A stretch of DNA of 5,797 nt from Bacteroidota bacterium. Its GTDB lineage: Bacteria; Spirochaetota; Spirochaetia; JABMQR01. A program made the position numbers and the translations under genes. Positions 5,653 through 5,797 of the stretch are shown in pieces. The stretch spans positions 1 to 5,797 of the forward strand of contig JABMQR010000329.1 in the NCBI GenBank assembly GCA_013202335.1, read 5' to 3'. Positions within the stretch are counted from its first letter, which is position 1; each line of letters begins with the position of its first letter. The notes beneath the pieces were generated by a model. That model worked only from the letters and a program-made list of their open reading frames with translations. It had not been told where the DNA came from and ran no database searches.

Positions 5653-5684
5653 ACAAAATCTCCGTAATAATCTGAACTTCCTCT

Positions 5685-5706
5685 AGTTTTCTCACTCAAA
5701 TCTAAA
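5685..5706 (-). repeat. Inverted copy of the inner end motif, between the presumed transposase gene and the ATPase gene
   Basis: On the minus strand, TTTAGATTTGAG-TG-AGAAAACT repeats 429-448 with a 2-base insertion. Similarity extends weakly to 5729 (GTTAT...TTTGTG). It lies in the 85-bp gap between the upstream gene stop (5738) and the ATPase start (5652). It carries the TTTGAG core of the terminal sites, so it may be a transposase or repressor site within the operon. Role unknown. Confidence 0.55.
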
Positions 5707-5737
5707 TCACCACAGACACAAATGATAACTCTATAAT

Positions 5738-5797
5738 TTAAAAGAAATTCCAAGCTTTAGCCTTGCGTTTCAGTTCGGGGTTTGCTATAATATTGAG
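5738..5797 (-). CDS. C-terminal end of the upstream gene, by position probably the MuA-type transposase
   Basis: An open frame enters from the window edge and ends at TAA 5738-5740, giving 19 codons that end in ANPELKRKAKAWNFF. It is basic and free of stops to the window edge. In Mu-like elements the DDE transposase gene lies immediately before the MuB-type gene on the same strand, so this is the expected place for the transposase. Nothing in these 19 residues themselves identifies it, and so short an open frame could be chance. Confidence 0.45.
   Translation of the reverse strand, partial: LNIIANPELKRKAKAWNFF

Larger units (their letters stand above)
204..5797. mobile_element. Mu-like transposable element, one complete end and core early operon (truncated by the window)
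   Basis: The boundary is placed at the TGTACAAT of the outer terminal unit. Support for a Mu-type element is a MuB/TnsC-like ATPase, a GemA/Gp16 homologue and a DUF3164 protein in one operon, families that travel together in Mu-like prophages, plus a 5'-TG end with three phased repeat sites. The transposase-side end is beyond position 5797. No lysis, protease, head, portal or tail genes are present between the ATPase operon and the visible end. A three-gene AT-rich module occupies that position. The 5 bp just outside the tip are TGGAT, the candidate target duplication if Mu's 5-bp rule holds; the matching copy cannot be seen. Confidence 0.8.

Noticed and set aside
5463..5753. 96-codon minus-strand open frame starting upstream of the ATPase
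   Set aside because: It overlaps the Walker A region of the ATPase in another frame and crosses the inverted end motif; no family features.

Overview
The window holds the end of a Mu-related transposable element sitting next to a bacterial tRNA cluster. The host cannot be named from the sequence. The tRNA genes and the sigma-70-type promoter show a bacterium. The complete tRNA-Pro gene does not encode its 3' CCA.

Flank (1-203): a partial tRNA-Arg and a complete tRNA-Pro(UGG), both on the minus strand, with a strong tRNA promoter at 142-170. The element begins about 33 bp upstream of the -35 box, so it lies behind the tRNA promoter without disrupting it.

Element end (204-~450): two head-to-tail 117-bp units, each opening with TGTACAAT. 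Each carries three roughly 21-bp TTTTGAGAA-type sites, as expected for transposase binding at a Mu-like end, followed by a T/G-rich tail with GTGTTT motifs about every 10 bp.

Cargo (525-2115, minus strand): three overlapping, AT-rich genes of unknown function in one operon, between the element end and the terminator of the core operon. The last belongs to a recurrent family of unknown function with QGDI, SHSCEI and APLR motifs.

Core operon (2297-5797, minus strand, higher GC): the C-terminus of an upstream gene (by position probably the MuA-type transposase, mostly outside the window), a MuB/TnsC-like AAA+ ATPase, a double winged-helix protein, a GemA/Gp16 homologue with an inserted zinc-ribbon motif, a DUF3164 protein, a DUF4406 (deoxyribosyltransferase-like) gene broken by a one-base frameshift, and two small excisionase-type HTH proteins. 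A strong intrinsic terminator follows.

Together this looks like a Mu-type replicative transposition module that keeps phage early accessory genes (gemA, DUF3164) but shows no lysis, head or tail genes where Mu would have them. Instead it carries a short foreign cargo operon. The other end of the element lies outside the window, so a prophage with rearranged late genes is not excluded.
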